In this document: positions 1 to 64,000 of the stretch, one piece after another | How the letters are laid out: every line of letters starts with the position of its first letter | Position numbering within the stretch: position 1 is the first letter of the stretch | Origin: Xenopus tropicalis | Taxonomy: Eukaryota > Chordata > Amphibia > Anura > Pipidae | Length of the DNA: 64,000 nt | Reading direction: 5' to 3' | Assembly: GCF_000004195.4 (NCBI RefSeq) | Contig: NC_030678.2 | Span: 93,082,904-93,146,903, forward strand | Made by a program: the position numbers and the translations under genes | Notes under the pieces: model-generated | What the model saw: only the letters and a program-made list of their open reading frames with translations | Told to the model about the DNA's origin: nothing | Databases searched by the model: none

Positions 1-1094
1 TAAAAATATTTGCCTGATGCTTTTACATTATACATCTGATCCCCCATGTCCCAATTACAATTGGGACAAAATTACTTACAATTACTTACAAAAGCATCCC
101 TATCTGCATGACCTATAGGTAACTTTTAATGTACATTCATATTTTGAAGAGTAGTTTTTTACTGTCAGTATTACTGTCAGTAATTTTAAAGCTGTAGCCA
201 ATACTATTAGTATTGACTAAGGATCTAATGCAGAAAGGCTCAAATTTAGGCTGAAGCCACACACGGCTGATTTTTGGCCTGTGGAAAAATGCCTGATCAA
301 ATGCCCGATCAAAATTTTACACTCTGGGCGATTGCCAAGATGACTGATATCCAAGGCTTCTGCTGATATTGGTCACCTTGTCAACACACAATACATGCAC
401 AGAATATTGTGTGAAACCTTGTTTCGTACTATAATATCTGTGTGTGTATGGGCAACTTTAGAGTGTATGTTATATAATGAAGCTAGATAATGATAACTTC
501 CACATTTATTGGCTGTTTTACATTTGTTGACCTTAAGGCAAACAAAGACATGTATATAACATTGGGGTATTTTGTAGATAGAAAACATAAACCCTGATAT
601 TATCTAGTCTGTCCAATGCTTTTTATTTTTCACATGCTTGTTTGAATACCTTTCTCATATCTGCAGAAAGGCTATGCAATGTCCTTATCACGCTTTGAAG
701 TATTTCCTTAAGTTAACTAGCAGTTTTCTTCCCTTCAACTTCACACAGTGTTCTTTTTGTAGTGTACATTTCCATATTATTGATCACTTACTGCTATGCA
801 AATCAGAAAGCTTTCTTAGGCTTTCTGTTAGGATTTTGGGACAGATAAGTCTCTTTAAAGCAGATTTCCAAGTCTTATTGTTAACACTTGAAAAAATTCT
901 CCACTACTTTTTTAAAGGCTCTGAGTCAATATTATAATTATGAGTATGTTTTATTGCATTATCATTATCGTCTAGAATACAAATACAGTTGTTGCAATGG
1001 AAAATGGCCTTCTTGTTTTATTCGAGCACAGAAATTAAATGTAAGTGTTTTTTTACAGGTTTCCAATATTAACATATATTACTGTTTTTTCCAG
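1..1094 (+). other. Intron upstream of the first visible exon
   Basis: This is the 3' part of an intron of USP32, ending in a pyrimidine-rich tract and CCAG just before 1095. No exon of the missing N-terminal part could be found in it. I recognise no specific repeat; the short open frames here lack family features. Confidence 0.75.
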
Positions 1095-63783
<62,689 letters not shown>

Positions 63784-64000
63784 AGTGACTGCTCTTCCAG
63801 TACAGCAGTAGGATACAAAGAGGAAGAACTATTGGAATTAAAGATAACTGAAGAGTTTATCGGTCATTAATTGACTGTAACAATAGCACTGCATGTTGAC
63901 CGTGTCAATAATACAAACATGTTTGATGGAATGCTAAATTATTTTAAATGTTCCTCTGCTTTTTTTTCCTGGGATTCGCTTTCTGTCAAATAGATTTTGT
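63784..64000 (+). other. usp32: USP32 3' UTR, partial
   Basis: The 217 bases after the stop are A+T-rich. No AATAAA or ATTAAA with a plausible cleavage site is evident, so the UTR continues beyond the window. Confidence 0.85.

Overview
The window is vertebrate nuclear DNA: A+T-rich, with phased exons, GT-AG introns and many short inverted-repeat transposons. The repeats (TTAA-flanked MITEs starting TTAAAGG, the very frequent ACAGGTATGGGA element, a hAT-like element) and the protein together point to a clawed frog, Xenopus. X. tropicalis is more likely than X. laevis, but that is inference from the repeat repertoire.

I find one gene, on the + strand: USP32, an EF-hand and DUSP-domain ubiquitin-specific protease. 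Thirty-one exons run from 1095 to the stop codon at 63781-63783. They total 4,541 coding bases, which join without a frame break into 1,512 residues. Roughly the first 100 residues lie upstream of the window. Residue numbers below count from the first complete codon seen here, so they are not full-length numbers. Domain order: EF-hand-like segment (1-93), two canonical EF-hand loops (143-154, 179-190), DUSP domain (about 282-505), ubiquitin-like segment (about 510-615), USP catalytic domain (about 645-1485) with Cys654 and His1434, and a C-terminal CVLQ prenylation box.

Layout: exons 1-2 (1-3.3 kb); a 15.6 kb repeat-filled intron; exons 3-9 with the EF-hands and the start of the DUSP domain (18.9-29 kb); a 2.9 kb intron holding a hAT-like element with a 34-bp minisatellite; exons 10-16 (31.9-41.6 kb); exons 17-20 with the catalytic Cys (42.4-46.4 kb); exons 21-27 (47.9-56.7 kb); exons 28-31 with the catalytic His and CaaX box (59-63.8 kb), then the start of the 3' UTR.

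I saw no second protein-coding gene, RNA gene, CRISPR array or clear undescribed system. The most interesting points concern splicing and repeats. They are a 5' splice site caught inside a 28-bp tandem repeat, a GC-AG intron with an out-of-frame GT four bases on, an intronic duplication that ends at a 3' splice site, and several near-perfect long hairpins in the pre-mRNA.
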